From contig NZ_CP087598.1 in assembly GCF_020990385.1 (NCBI RefSeq), positions 478,001-542,000 on the forward strand: 64,000 bases of DNA. The letters run 5' to 3'. The notes beneath the pieces were generated by a model that did not search any database, was not told where the DNA came from, and worked only from the letters and a program-made list of their open reading frames with translations. How positions within the stretch are numbered: the stretch's first letter is position 1; every line of letters starts with the position of its first letter. The stretch comes from Paracoccus sp. MA. Its GTDB lineage: Bacteria > Pseudomonadota > Alphaproteobacteria > Rhodobacterales > Rhodobacteraceae. The position numbers and the translations under genes are program-made. Below, piece after piece: positions 49,453-58,787 of the stretch.

Positions 49453-49506
49453 CTATTTGCTGGCGCGCGTTCAAGCCGTTCCTGGGCGCATTTCGCGCGC
49501 GGGGCT

Positions 49507-49520
49507 TTGACCTTTGTTAA
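49507..49520. promoter_or_regulatory. NNR/FNR-type box between nirS and nirI
   Basis: TTGAC-CTTT-GTTAA (TTAAC-AAAG-GTCAA on the other strand), matching the TTGAC/TTAAC-N4 type of NNR-regulated Paracoccus promoters. It lies 64 bp from nirS and 45 bp from nirI and may serve both. Confidence 0.85.
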
Positions 49521-49564
49521 GGTCGGGGTGCGGCATTTGCGCGATCAGGGGCGGGCAACCACGG

Positions 49565-51616
49565 ATGCGGATGGCGATGCCCGGCGATCTATCCCTTGCC
49601 CCCTGCCGCCTGCTGCTGGCGCTGCTGGCGCTGGTCCTGCTGGCGCTTCCGGCGCGGCCCGAGCCGCTTTCCGTTCCCGATGCGGCGCTGGCGCAGGCGC
49701 TGTTCGGCGCGGACGGGCCGGTGATGCTGGACCGCCGCGAAACGCCCGTGCCGGGCTGGAACGTCAGCCGCGACGGCCGGGCGCTGGGCATGATCGGCTC
49801 GACCTGGGAGATCGCGGCGACCGCCGGCTATTCCGGCAAGCCGCTGGACGTGCTGGTCGCGGTGACGCCGCAGGGCGCCATTGCCGGCGCGAAGCTGGTG
49901 CGCCAGACCGAGCCGGTGCTGAGCCTCGGCATTTCCGAGGCGCATATCGCCGCCTATGTGGACGGCTTCCGGGGCGTCGATCTGTCGCAGGGGCCGGGAG
50001 ACGGCCAGGCGCTGCCCGAGGTGATCTCGCGCGCCACGGTCTCGACCGGGGTGATCCGCGACGGCATCCTGCGCAGCGCCCGGGTGCTGGTGCAGGCGCA
50101 GGGGCTGGGCGGCGGCGGCATCGACCGCGTCGGCTACCGCCCCGCGACCTGGGCCGATCTGCTGGCCGAGGGGGCGTTCGGCCATGTCACGGTCTCGATG
50201 GCCGAGGCGGCGCGCGCCTTTGCCGGCGCCAAGGTGCCGGTCGAGCCATCTGAGGCGCCCTTCCTGGAGCTTTATGCCGGGCTGATCGACCCGCCGACCG
50301 TCGGCCGCAACCTGCTGGGCGCGCAGGCGTTCACCGCCGCGGCGGGCGCGCTGCAACCCGGTCAGGCGCTGGTCGCGGTGCTGTCGCGCGGGCTTTACAG
50401 TCCGCGCGGCACGGAATGGCGCCGCTCGGGCCGGTTCGAGCGCATCGGTTTCGAACAGGGCGCGCTGCGGATCGAACCGGGCGACGGCGATTTCGTCATG
50501 GTCGAGAAGCTGGCGCTGCCCGACGCGCCCGCCTTCAAGGAAATCAGCCTGTTCCGGCTGAACATCGACCCCGTCGCCGGCGGCATCGACCCGCGCCGGC
50601 CCTTCGATCTGGTGGTGAGCGCGACCCGGCCGCTGGCGGCGGGAGGAGAGGCCGCGCTGCCCATCCGCGCCACCATCCGCCTGCCCGAAGCCTTCGCCGC
50701 AGCCGAGCCCGAGAGCGTCCCGCTGTGGCAGGAGTTCTGGCTGAAGAAGATCCCCGGCATCGCCGTGGTCGGGGCCATGCTGTTCGTGCTGGCGCTGATC
50801 CTGTTCGGGCAAGAGGCGCTGGTGCGCCGGCCCGTGCTGTGGCGCCGGGTGCGGCTGGGCTTTCTGGCCACCACGCTTTTCGTGCTGGGCTGGGGGCTGA
50901 ACGGCCAGCTTTCGGTGGTGCAGGTGGTGGCCTTCCTGAACGCGCTGCTCTCCGGCTTTCGCTGGGAGACCTTCCTGATCGAGCCGATCATCTTCCTGAT
51001 CTGGTCCGCCGTGGCGCTGGGGCTGCTGTTCTGGGGCCGCGGCGTGTTCTGCGGCTGGCTCTGCCCCTTCGGCGCGCTGCAGGAACTGACCAATGCCGCC
51101 GCCCAGCGGCTGGGGGTGCGGCAGATCGCCGTGCCGCAGGCGCTGCACGAGCGGCTTTGGGTGATCAAATACACGCTGTTCGTCGCCATCGTGGCGCTGA
51201 GCTTCTACAGCATGGAGCAGGCGCTGATCCTGGCCGAGGTCGAGCCGTTCAAGACCGCGATCTCGATGCGGTTCCTGCGCGCCTGGCCCTTCGTGCTCTT
51301 CGCGCTTGCGGTGCTGGCCGGCGGGCTGTTCATCGAGCGGTTCTATTGCCGTTACCTTTGCCCCCTGGGGGCGGGGCTGGCGATCCCGGCCAAGCTGAAG
51401 ATCTTCGACTGGCTCAAGCGCCGCCCGCAATGCGGCCGCGAATGCCGGCTCTGCGAGACGAAATGCACCGTCGGCGCCATCGATCCCCTGGGCCGGATCA
51501 ATCCCAACGAATGCGTGCTGTGCCTGCGCTGCCAGGTGGTGATGAACGACCCCGGCACCTGCCCGGTGCTGAAACGCCGCGCCCGCAGCGCCGCCCCGGC
51601 CGGAGATGCGCCATGA
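49565..51616 (+). CDS. nirI: NirI, membrane-bound polyferredoxin-like NosR homologue
   Basis: A 683-residue protein: signal/anchor (LLLALLALVLLALPARPE), a periplasmic FMN-binding domain to about 360 with candidate flavinylation site ISRATVST (Thr158), then five to six membrane helices with CGWLCPFG and CRYLCPLG cysteine motifs, and a C-terminal ferredoxin-like region (CGRECRLCETKC, CVLCLRCQVV). NirI is needed for nirS transcription in P. denitrificans, probably by electron transfer. Other ATGs at 49571 and 49577 are possible starts. Overlaps nirX by ATGA. Confidence 0.92.
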   Translation: MRMAMPGDLSLAPCRLLLALLALVLLALPARPEPLSVPDAALAQALFGADGPVMLDRRETPVPGWNVSRDGRALGMIGSTWEIAATAGYSGKPLDVLVAVTPQGAIAGAKLVRQTEPVLSLGISEAHIAAYVDGFRGVDLSQGPGDGQALPEVISRATVSTGVIRDGILRSARVLVQAQGLGGGGIDRVGYRPATWADLLAEGAFGHVTVSMAEAARAFAGAKVPVEPSEAPFLELYAGLIDPPTVGRNLLGAQAFTAAAGALQPGQALVAVLSRGLYSPRGTEWRRSGRFERIGFEQGALRIEPGDGDFVMVEKLALPDAPAFKEISLFRLNIDPVAGGIDPRRPFDLVVSATRPLAAGGEAALPIRATIRLPEAFAAAEPESVPLWQEFWLKKIPGIAVVGAMLFVLALILFGQEALVRRPVLWRRVRLGFLATTLFVLGWGLNGQLSVVQVVAFLNALLSGFRWETFLIEPIIFLIWSAVALGLLFWGRGVFCGWLCPFGALQELTNAAAQRLGVRQIAVPQALHERLWVIKYTLFVAIVALSFYSMEQALILAEVEPFKTAISMRFLRAWPFVLFALAVLAGGLFIERFYCRYLCPLGAGLAIPAKLKIFDWLKRRPQCGRECRLCETKCTVGAIDPLGRINPNECVLCLRCQVVMNDPGTCPVLKRRARSAAPAGDAP

Positions 51617-52509
51617 ACCGCCGCCGCTTCCTGCTGCTGACCGCCTGCGCCGCGCTGCCCGCCATGGCGAAGGCCGCGCCCGAGGAATGGCAGGGCCGCG
51701 CCATGGGCGCCGATGTCGCCCTGCGGCTGCACGGCGCAAGCCCGGCGCAGGCCCGCGGCTTCTTCGCCGAGGCGGCGCGGCTGCTGGCCCATGTCGAAAG
51801 CCTGTTCTCGCTGCATCGCGATTCCGATCTGGCGCGGCTGAACCGCGACGGGCGGCTGCGCTTTCCCGCGGCCGGGATGGTGGAACTGCTGGCCCTGTCC
51901 GACCGGCTGCACCACGCCACCGGCGGCGCCTTCGACCCGACCGTGCAGCCGCTGTGGCTGGCGCGGGCCCGGGGCGGGGACGAGGCGGCGGCCCGCGCCT
52001 TGGCCGGCTGGGATGCGGTCGCCTGGTCGCGGTCCGAGGTGCGGCTGGCCCGCCCCGGCATGGCGCTGACCTTCAACGGCCTTGCCCAGGGCTGGGCCGC
52101 CGACCGGCTGGCCGAGGCCGCCGCGCGCCACGACCTGACCGACCTTCTGATCGATGCGGGCGAGATCCGGGCGCTGGGACCGCGGGGCTGGCGCGTGGGA
52201 CTGGCCGATGCCGCGGGGCACGAGCATCGCCGCATCCGGCTGGCCGGGCGGGCGCTGGCCACCTCTTCCCCCGGCGGCACGCTGATCGGGCCGCGGGGCC
52301 TGCCGCATATCCTGGCGCCCGGCGGCGGGGCGCCGCTTTGGGACACTGTTTCGGTCAGCGCCGACAGCGCGGCGCTGGCGGACGGTCTTTCGACCGCGCT
52401 TTGCCTGATGCCCTCCGCGGCGGCCCGCGCGGCGCTGGCGCGGCTGCCGGGCTGCCGGATCGAACTGGCGATCCCCGCGCCGGGCGGGATTTCTTCGGGA
52501 AAAGCCTAG
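51613..52509 (+). CDS. nirX: NirX, ApbE-like FAD:protein FMN transferase homologue
   Basis: A 298-residue ApbE/NosX-family protein with a twin-arginine signal (MNRRRFLLLTACAALPAMAK). Family blocks: LFSLHRDSDLARLNRDG, HHATGGAFDPTVQPLW, LTFNGLAQGWAADRLAEAAA, LLIDAGEIRALGPRGWRVGL and SVSADSAALADGLSTALCLM. It probably attaches FMN to NirI in the periplasm. Translationally coupled to nirI. Confidence 0.93.
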   Translation: MNRRRFLLLTACAALPAMAKAAPEEWQGRAMGADVALRLHGASPAQARGFFAEAARLLAHVESLFSLHRDSDLARLNRDGRLRFPAAGMVELLALSDRLHHATGGAFDPTVQPLWLARARGGDEAAARALAGWDAVAWSRSEVRLARPGMALTFNGLAQGWAADRLAEAAARHDLTDLLIDAGEIRALGPRGWRVGLADAAGHEHRRIRLAGRALATSSPGGTLIGPRGLPHILAPGGGAPLWDTVSVSADSAALADGLSTALCLMPSAAARAALARLPGCRIELAIPAPGGISSGKA

Positions 52510-52521
52510 GTTTTTCGCCGC

Positions 52522-52535
52522 TTGACTTCCGTCAA
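52522..52535 (+). promoter_or_regulatory. NNR/FNR-type box of the nor operon
   Basis: A perfect palindrome TTGAC-TTCC-GTCAA centred about 71 bp before the norC start; a CATTAT-type -10 element near 52563 is at a class II activator distance. It fits activation by the NNR-type regulator encoded at 58020-58694. Confidence 0.9.
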
Positions 52536-52599
52536 TGAACGACTCGGCCCCCGGGTCCAGTGAGGCATTATCCGACAATAACAGATAGGGACCCGCGTC

Positions 52600-53052
52600 A
52601 TGAGCGACATCATGACCAAGAACATGGCCCGGAACGTCTTCTACGGCGGGTCCATATTCTTCATTCTGATTTTTGGCGCCTTGACGGTGCACAGCCATAT
52701 CTACGCCCGCACCAGGGCCGTGGACGAAAGCCAGCTCACGGCCTCGGTGGCCGAGGGCAAGCATATCTGGGAACGCAACGCCTGCATCGACTGCCACACG
52801 TTGCTGGGCGAGGGCGCCTATTTCGCGCCCGAACTGGGCAATGTCATGAAACGCTGGGGCGTGCAGGACGACCCCGAAACCGCCGTCGAGACGCTGAAGG
52901 GCTGGATGGAAGCCATGCCCACCGGCATCGAGGGCCGCCGCCAGATGCCCCGCTTCGAGCTGACGGACGAGGAATACCGGGCGCTGACCGACTTCCTGCT
53001 GTTTACCGGCACGATCAACACCCAGAACTGGCCGCCGAACGAGGCGGGCTGA
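52600..53052 (+). CDS. norC: Nitric oxide reductase subunit C NorC
   Basis: A 150-residue membrane-anchored cytochrome c: helix at about 13-35 (VFYGGSIFFILIFGALTV), haem site CIDCH (Cys62, Cys65, His66) in ACIDCHTLLGEGAYFAPEL, and methionine ligand in RRQMPRFELT. Passes electrons to NorB. Highly similar to P. denitrificans NorC. Confidence 0.97.
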   Translation: MSDIMTKNMARNVFYGGSIFFILIFGALTVHSHIYARTRAVDESQLTASVAEGKHIWERNACIDCHTLLGEGAYFAPELGNVMKRWGVQDDPETAVETLKGWMEAMPTGIEGRRQMPRFELTDEEYRALTDFLLFTGTINTQNWPPNEAG

Positions 53053-53065
53053 GGGGGAAACACCG

Positions 53066-54454
53066 ATGAGATACCAATCGCAACGCATCGCCTATGCCTA
53101 TTTCCTTGTGGCCATGGTGCTTTTCGCCGTGCAGGTCACGATCGGCCTGATCATGGGCTGGATCTATGTCAGCCCGAACTTCCTGTCCGAGCTCTTGCCC
53201 TTCAACATCGCCCGGATGCTGCATACCAACAGCCTGGTGGTCTGGCTGCTCCTGGGCTTTTTCGGCGCCACCTATTACATCCTGCCCGAAGAGGCCGAGC
53301 GCGAGATCCATTCGCCGCTCTTGGCCTGGATCCAGCTGGGCATCTTCGTGCTCGGCACGGCGGGCGTGGTGGTGACCTATCTGTTCGACCTGTTCCACGG
53401 CCACTGGCTGCTGGGCAAGGAGGGGCGCGAGTTCCTGGAACAGCCGAAATGGGTCAAGCTCGGCATCGCCGTCGCCGCGGTGATCTTCATGTACAACGTC
53501 AGCATGACCGCGCTGAAGGGGCGGCGGACGGCGGTGACCAACGTGCTGCTGATGGGCCTGTGGGGGCTGGTGCTGCTGTGGCTCTTCGCCTTCTACAACC
53601 CGGCGAACCTGGTGCTGGACAAGCAATACTGGTGGTGGGTCATCCACCTGTGGGTCGAGGGCGTCTGGGAGCTGATCATGGCCGCCATCCTCGCCTTCCT
53701 GATGCTCAAGCTGACCGGCGTGGACCGCGAGGTGGTCGAGAAATGGCTTTACGTCATCGTCGCCACGGCGCTGTTCTCGGGCATCCTGGGCACCGGGCAC
53801 CACTACTATTGGATCGGCCTGCCGGCTTACTGGCAGTGGATCGGCTCGATCTTCTCGAGCTTCGAGATCGTGCCCTTCTTCGCCATGATGTCTTTTGCCT
53901 TCGTCATGGTCTGGAAGGGCCGGCGCGACCATCCGAACAAGGCCGCACTGGTCTGGAGCCTGGGCTGCACCGTGCTGGCCTTCTTCGGGGCCGGGGTCTG
54001 GGGCTTCCTGCACACGCTGCACGGGGTGAACTACTATACCCACGGCACGCAGATCACCGCCGCGCATGGCCACCTGGCCTTCTATGGCGCCTATGTCTGC
54101 CTGGTGCTGGCGCTTGTGACCTATTGCATGCCGCTGATGAAGAATCGCGACCCCTACAACCAGGTGCTGAACATGGCCTCGTTCTGGCTGATGTCCTCGG
54201 GCATGGTGTTCATGACGGTGACGCTGACCTTCGCCGGAACGGTGCAGACCCATCTGCAGCGCGTCGAGGGCGGGTTCTTCATGGACGTGCAGGACGGGCT
54301 GGCGCTGTTCTACTGGATGCGCTTCGGCTCGGGCGTCGCCGTGGTGCTGGGCGCGCTGCTGTTCATCTATGCGGTGCTGTTCCCGCGCCGCGAGGTCGTC
54401 GTGCCCGGCCCGGTGCAATCGCACAAGGACGGCCATCTGGAGGCCGCGGAGTAA
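53066..54454 (+). CDS. norB: Nitric oxide reductase subunit B NorB
   Basis: A 462-residue, 12-helix haem-copper oxidase superfamily protein. Key sites: HTNSLVVWLLLGFFGATYYI, WWWVIHLWVEGVWELIMAAI (His and Glu of the FeB site), GTGHHYYWIGLPAYW (two His ligands), and HGHLAFYGAYVCLVLALVTY. Reduces two NO to N2O in the inner membrane with NorC. Confidence 0.98.
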   Translation: MRYQSQRIAYAYFLVAMVLFAVQVTIGLIMGWIYVSPNFLSELLPFNIARMLHTNSLVVWLLLGFFGATYYILPEEAEREIHSPLLAWIQLGIFVLGTAGVVVTYLFDLFHGHWLLGKEGREFLEQPKWVKLGIAVAAVIFMYNVSMTALKGRRTAVTNVLLMGLWGLVLLWLFAFYNPANLVLDKQYWWWVIHLWVEGVWELIMAAILAFLMLKLTGVDREVVEKWLYVIVATALFSGILGTGHHYYWIGLPAYWQWIGSIFSSFEIVPFFAMMSFAFVMVWKGRRDHPNKAALVWSLGCTVLAFFGAGVWGFLHTLHGVNYYTHGTQITAAHGHLAFYGAYVCLVLALVTYCMPLMKNRDPYNQVLNMASFWLMSSGMVFMTVTLTFAGTVQTHLQRVEGGFFMDVQDGLALFYWMRFGSGVAVVLGALLFIYAVLFPRREVVVPGPVQSHKDGHLEAAE

Positions 54455-54457
54455 GCC

Positions 54458-55270
54458 ATGAACGCGCATGTGAAAACCGAACGGAACGGGGCGGCCGACG
54501 CCCCCTTCTACCTGCCGCAGGGCGACGAGGTCGCGGTCTTCGAGGCCGCCGCCGCCAACGACCTGCCGGTGCTGCTGAAAGGCCCGACCGGCTGCGGCAA
54601 GACCCGCTTCGTCGCCCATATGGCGGCGCGGCTGGGCCGGCCGCTTTATACCGTGGCCTGCCATGACGACCTGTCCGCCGCCGACCTGATCGGGCGCTAC
54701 CTGCTCAAGGGCGGCGAGACGGTCTGGACCGACGGCCCGCTGACCCGCGCCGTGCGCGAGGGCGCGATCTGCTATCTCGACGAGGTGGTCGAGGCGCGCA
54801 AGGACGTGACGGTGGTGCTGCACCCGCTGACCGACGACCGCCGCATCCTGCCCATCGACCGCACCGGCGAAGAGATCGAGGCGGCGCCCGGCTTCATGCT
54901 GGTCGCCTCCTACAACCCCGGCTATCAGAACATCCTGAAAACGCTGAAACCCTCGACCCGGCAGCGTTTCGTGGCCATGGAGTTCGACTTTCCCGAACCG
55001 GCGCGCGAGGCCGAGATCGTCGCTCGGGAAAGCAGGCTCGACCGCGACCGCGTGACCGGGCTGGTGCGGCTGGCGGGCAAGATCCGCGGCCTCAAGGGCC
55101 AGGACCTGGAAGAGGGCGTCTCGACCCGGCTGGTGGTCTATGCCGCCAGCCTGATCGCCGGCGGCATGCCGATCGACCGCGCCATCGAGGCGGCGATGAT
55201 CGAACCCCTGACCGACGATGCCGAGGTCAAGCGCGGGTTGCGCGACCTGGTCGCGGCGATCTTCGGCTGA
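54458..55270 (+). CDS. norQ: NorQ, MoxR-type AAA+ ATPase
   Basis: A 270-residue AAA+ protein with Walker A LLKGPTGCGKTRFVAHMA, Walker B AICYLDEVVEARKDV and sensor region GFMLVASYNPGYQNILKTLK. With NorD it inserts the non-haem iron FeB into NorB. Three bases after norB. Confidence 0.96.
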   Translation: MNAHVKTERNGAADAPFYLPQGDEVAVFEAAAANDLPVLLKGPTGCGKTRFVAHMAARLGRPLYTVACHDDLSAADLIGRYLLKGGETVWTDGPLTRAVREGAICYLDEVVEARKDVTVVLHPLTDDRRILPIDRTGEEIEAAPGFMLVASYNPGYQNILKTLKPSTRQRFVAMEFDFPEPAREAEIVARESRLDRDRVTGLVRLAGKIRGLKGQDLEEGVSTRLVVYAASLIAGGMPIDRAIEAAMIEPLTDDAEVKRGLRDLVAAIFG

Positions 55271-55284
55271 AAGGAGAGCGTGCC

Positions 55285-57201
55285 ATGGGTCTGGACCTTG
55301 AACCCTGGGAGCCCGAGGAAACCGTCGGCAAGCTCTGGCATGTCTGGGCCAGCGGCTTCGGCGCGCCGCAGGAATTCGAGGATCAGGCGGTGGCGCTTTC
55401 CGAGGTCTCGGGGCGGCTCGCGGTGCTGTTCCGGGGGCTGGGCGGCGGTGCGGCGGTCGAGATCCGGCCCGCCGCCGCCCAGGCGTCGCGGCATCGCATC
55501 GGCTGGCGCCGCCGGCTGGGCACGGTGGCGGAACTGACGCCGCATGCCAGCTTCGACGGCGAGATCCTGCGCCTGCCGGAGCGGCTGTCGGCGCTGCCAT
55601 CGCGCCAGGCGAACGGCGCGCTTTTCCTGTGGCTCGCGGCTTGCGCGGCGCATGGCAGCATGGTGCCCGCGCAGGGCGATCCGCTGCGCCGCGACCTGGC
55701 ACGGCTGGGCGCGGCGCAGCGGGCCGTCGCCGCCACGCTGGAGGATGCGCCGGGCCTGACCGGGCTTTACGACGACCTTGCCGAACTGGTGCTGTCCTTG
55801 CGCCCCCGCGCCGCGCTGCCGCCGGCCGAGGCGGCGGTCGAGGCGCTGGCCCGGCATCTGCTGGGCGATCCGGCGCCGCTGCCGCCGCTGGCCCGCGACT
55901 GGCTGGCGGCGCTGGACGATCCGCAGGCGCAGGCGCCGCGCGGCTATCGCCCGATGCGGCCGGTGCCGCTGTGGCCCGATCTGGCCCTGCCCGAGACGGC
56001 GCTCGCCGCCGCGCCGGGCGAGGCGCCCGACGGCATCGCCGCCGATCCGGCCAGCGCGCGCATGTTTCGCGCCCGCCGCCGTCGCAGCGATCAGCCGCAG
56101 CGCCGCGACAGCCTGATCCTGCACAAGTTCGAGGCCCTGCTGAGCTGGGCCGATCTGATGAACCTCAACCGGCATGTCGACGATGACGATCAGGACGATG
56201 CGAAGAAGGCGGCCGAGGATCAGGAGGAACTGGGCCTTGGCCAGGTGTCGAAGGCCCCGGCGACGCGCCTGCGGCTGCATCTCGATCTTGCGCCCGAGGA
56301 TGCGGATCTTGAGGCTGTCGCCGGCATCCACACCTATCCCGAATGGGATGCGCGGCGCGGGCGCTACCTGGCCCATCATGTGCGCGTGCTGGAAAACCGC
56401 GCGCCCGAGCATGACGAGGCGCCGGCCCCCGATCCCGGCGCGCAGGCGCGCATCCGCGCCGTGCGCCGCCAGTTCGAGGCCCTGCGCCCCGGCCGCCTGA
56501 CCTCGACCGGCCATCGCGACGGCGAGGAGCTGGATGCCGAGCTGACCGTGCGCGCCGCCGCCGACCTGCGCGCGACCGGGCAGGGCAGCGACCGGATCTG
56601 GCGCCAGTCCCGGCCCTTGGCGCGCAACCTTGCGGTGTCGATCCTGCTCGATGTGTCGCGCTCGACCGAAAGCGCGGTGACGGGCCGCGCGGTGATCGAG
56701 ATCGAGCGCGAGGCGCTGGCGGCGCTGGCCTGGGGGCTGGATGCCTGCGGCGACCGCTTCGCGATCAACGCCTTTTCCTCGCTGAAACGCGACCGGGTGT
56801 TCCTGAGCGCCTGCAAGGCTTTCGACGAGCCGATGGGCGCGGCGGTCGAGCGGCGCATCGCCGGGCTGCGGCCGCGCTTCTACACAAGGCTGGGGGCCGG
56901 CATCCGCCATGCCTCGGCCGGGCTTTCGGCCCAGGCCGGCAGCCGGCGGCTGCTGCTGGTCATCACCGACGGCAAGCCCAACGACCTTGACCATTACGAG
57001 GGCCGCCACGGCATCGAGGACAGCGCCCGCGCCGTGCGCGAGGCGCGCATGGCTGGCCATGCCGTGCACGGCATCACCGTGGACCGCGACGGGAAAAGCT
57101 GGTTTCCCCGCATCTTTGGCCAGGGCGGCTTTTCGCTGATCCCGCATCCCGACCGGCTGCTGGCGGCGCTGCCGGTGATCTATCGGCAACTGGTGGCGTG
57201 A
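55285..57201 (+). CDS. norD: NorD, von Willebrand A domain NOR activation protein
   Basis: A 638-residue cytoplasmic protein whose C-terminal VWA domain (about 440-630) has the MIDAS motif ILLDVSRSTES, RRLLLVITDGKPNDLDHYEG and a T in GAGIRHASAG. The N-terminal part is variable. Partner of NorQ in NorB maturation. AAAGGAGAG precedes the ATG. Confidence 0.95.
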   Translation: MGLDLEPWEPEETVGKLWHVWASGFGAPQEFEDQAVALSEVSGRLAVLFRGLGGGAAVEIRPAAAQASRHRIGWRRRLGTVAELTPHASFDGEILRLPERLSALPSRQANGALFLWLAACAAHGSMVPAQGDPLRRDLARLGAAQRAVAATLEDAPGLTGLYDDLAELVLSLRPRAALPPAEAAVEALARHLLGDPAPLPPLARDWLAALDDPQAQAPRGYRPMRPVPLWPDLALPETALAAAPGEAPDGIAADPASARMFRARRRRSDQPQRRDSLILHKFEALLSWADLMNLNRHVDDDDQDDAKKAAEDQEELGLGQVSKAPATRLRLHLDLAPEDADLEAVAGIHTYPEWDARRGRYLAHHVRVLENRAPEHDEAPAPDPGAQARIRAVRRQFEALRPGRLTSTGHRDGEELDAELTVRAAADLRATGQGSDRIWRQSRPLARNLAVSILLDVSRSTESAVTGRAVIEIEREALAALAWGLDACGDRFAINAFSSLKRDRVFLSACKAFDEPMGAAVERRIAGLRPRFYTRLGAGIRHASAGLSAQAGSRRLLLVITDGKPNDLDHYEGRHGIEDSARAVREARMAGHAVHGITVDRDGKSWFPRIFGQGGFSLIPHPDRLLAALPVIYRQLVA

Positions 57202-57737
57202 TGCGCGTCCAGGACCTGCCGGGCGAGCCGATCATCTGGGTGCTTATCGCATCCGAGCTGCTGGTCTTTGCCGCCGGCATCACCGCCATGGCTGCGGTCC
57301 GGCTGACCGACCCGGCCGGCTTTGCCGCGGCGCAGGCGCAGCTGCATGGCTGGATGGCGGCGCTGAACACGGCGATCCTGGTCACCTCGGGCTTCTTTGC
57401 TGCCCGGGCCGAGCGCGCCTGCCGCCTGGGCGACCGGCGCCGGGCGCGCGTCGGGCTGGCGCTGGCGGCGCTGGGCGGCGCGGGCTTTCTGGCGGTGAAG
57501 GCGGTGGAATATGCCGGCGACCTGCGCGCCGGCCTGGGCATGGAGAGCCACCCGTTCTTCACCTTCTACTACCTGCTGACCGGCTTTCACGCCGCGCATG
57601 TGCTGTTCGGCATCGGCGTGCTGGCGCTGGTGGCGATCCGGCTGCGCGCCGAGGAGGTGCAGGCCGGCGCCGCCTTCTGGCACATGGTCGATCTGGTCTG
57701 GGTGCTGCTGCTGCCGCCCGTCTATCTGCTGGGGTAG
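57201..57737 (+). CDS. norE: NorE, cytochrome oxidase subunit III-like protein
   Basis: A 178-residue protein with five helices; PGEPIIWVLIASELLVFAAG, LNTAILVTSGFFAARAERA and FFTFYYLLTGFHAAHVLFG (the HxxH typical of subunit III) identify it. Needed for full NOR activity in P. denitrificans. ATG overlaps the norD stop (TGATG); GTG at 57198 is possible. Confidence 0.93.
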   Translation: MRVQDLPGEPIIWVLIASELLVFAAGITAMAAVRLTDPAGFAAAQAQLHGWMAALNTAILVTSGFFAARAERACRLGDRRRARVGLALAALGGAGFLAVKAVEYAGDLRAGLGMESHPFFTFYYLLTGFHAAHVLFGIGVLALVAIRLRAEEVQAGAAFWHMVDLVWVLLLPPVYLLG

Positions 57738-57740
57738 GGG

Positions 57741-57974
57741 ATGGGACTGACGCGCATCTGGCTGATGCTGCTGGCGCTGACCGCCGCGACCACGGCGCTG
57801 GCCTTCGTGCCCGGCCCCGCCGCCGCCGCAGGGCTGCTGGCGGTGGCGCTGCTCAAGGCCCGCACCATCCTTGCCGGTTTTCTGCATCTCGACCGGGCAA
57901 CGGGCTGGCGCGCCGCCTTCACCGTGCCGCTGGCGATCTGGCTGGTGCTGATCTGGGGGCTGCATCTCATCTGA
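57741..57974 (+). CDS. norF: NorF, small membrane protein of the nor operon
   Basis: A 77-residue protein with two to three helices (WLMLLALTAATTALAFVPG, AAGLLAVALLKARTILAGF and FTVPLAIWLVLIWGLHLI). The LKARxILxGFLHLD stretch is shared with cytochrome oxidase subunit IV-like NorF proteins. Last gene of norCBQDEF. Confidence 0.9.
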   Translation: MGLTRIWLMLLALTAATTALAFVPGPAAAAGLLAVALLKARTILAGFLHLDRATGWRAAFTVPLAIWLVLIWGLHLI

Positions 57975-58019
57975 GGCGCGGGGCCCCGGCGCCTTCGCAG
58001 CTTGCGGCGCCCGCGGCCG

Positions 58020-58694
58020 TCAATCCATGGCCATCATGCGCAATTCGGCGATATCGGCGATGATGGCCTTGTCGGCCTCGATCTCGACCCCGTGCTGGCG
58101 CAGCCGGGCGAAGGCGCGCGACAGGCTTTCCGGCTGCATGCCCAGATGGCCTGCGATCAGCCGCTTGTTATAGGGCAGCCGCACCTCGGTCGGGCCGGCC
58201 TCGGCATCGGAAAGGTCGGCCAGGAACTGCGCCACGCGCTGCACACCGGTATGGGCCTTGAGCCTTTCGATCTGGTCCACCAGCCCTTGCAAATGCACGA
58301 AGGTCGAGGCCAGCATCCTGATGGCGAATTCCTGGTTCTCCAGCAGGAACTGCCGCAGCCGGGCGCCGTCGATCTGCAGGAGCGTGCAGTCCGAGATCGC
58401 CTCGGCCGAGACCGGATAGGGTTCGCCGCGCAGCACCATCGCCTCGGCAAAGCTGCGGTTGCGGCCCAGGATCGCCACCACCGCCTCGGTTCCGTTCGGC
58501 GTCAGCCGCGACAGCTTGACGAAGCCGTTCAGGACGATGAACACCGCCCGCGCCGGATCGCCTTGCAGAAAGATGGTCTCGCCCTCGCGATAGCTGCGGC
58601 GCTGGGCGTCCTTCAGCAGCTTGTCGCGCATGTCGGGGGCCAGCCCGTTCAGCAGAACGGACTTCTTTACCGCCTCGGGCAGGGGGGCGTTCAT
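58020..58694 (-). CDS. nnr: NNR-type Crp/FNR regulator of denitrification
   Basis: A 224-residue Crp/FNR-family protein. The N-terminal effector domain (GETIFLQGDPARAVFIVLNG) lacks the cysteines of an FNR Fe-S cluster. The helix-turn-helix (NKRLIAGHLGMQPESLSRAF) has the E-x-x-S-R recognition pattern for TTGAC/TTGAT half-sites, which match the boxes before nirS/nirI and norC. Such NNR proteins respond to NO, possibly through haem. ATG at 58694 (MNAPLPEAVKK) is chosen over two upstream in-frame ATGs. Convergent with norF. Confidence 0.92.
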   Translation of the reverse strand: MNAPLPEAVKKSVLLNGLAPDMRDKLLKDAQRRSYREGETIFLQGDPARAVFIVLNGFVKLSRLTPNGTEAVVAILGRNRSFAEAMVLRGEPYPVSAEAISDCTLLQIDGARLRQFLLENQEFAIRMLASTFVHLQGLVDQIERLKAHTGVQRVAQFLADLSDAEAGPTEVRLPYNKRLIAGHLGMQPESLSRAFARLRQHGVEIEADKAIIADIAELRMMAMD

Positions 58695-58787
58695 CGGATT
58701 CCTCATCCATGGTTTCGCGCCGCCCAAGTCTGGCACGCCCGGCCGGCGAGGGAAAGACCGCGCATTCCGCTCGGCCTTTCCCGGCGT

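Noticed and set aside
53015..55702. 895-residue open frame on the minus strand opposite norB and norQ
   Set aside because: Low-complexity His/Gln/Arg-rich translation antisense to well-conserved NorB and NorQ; no start context.
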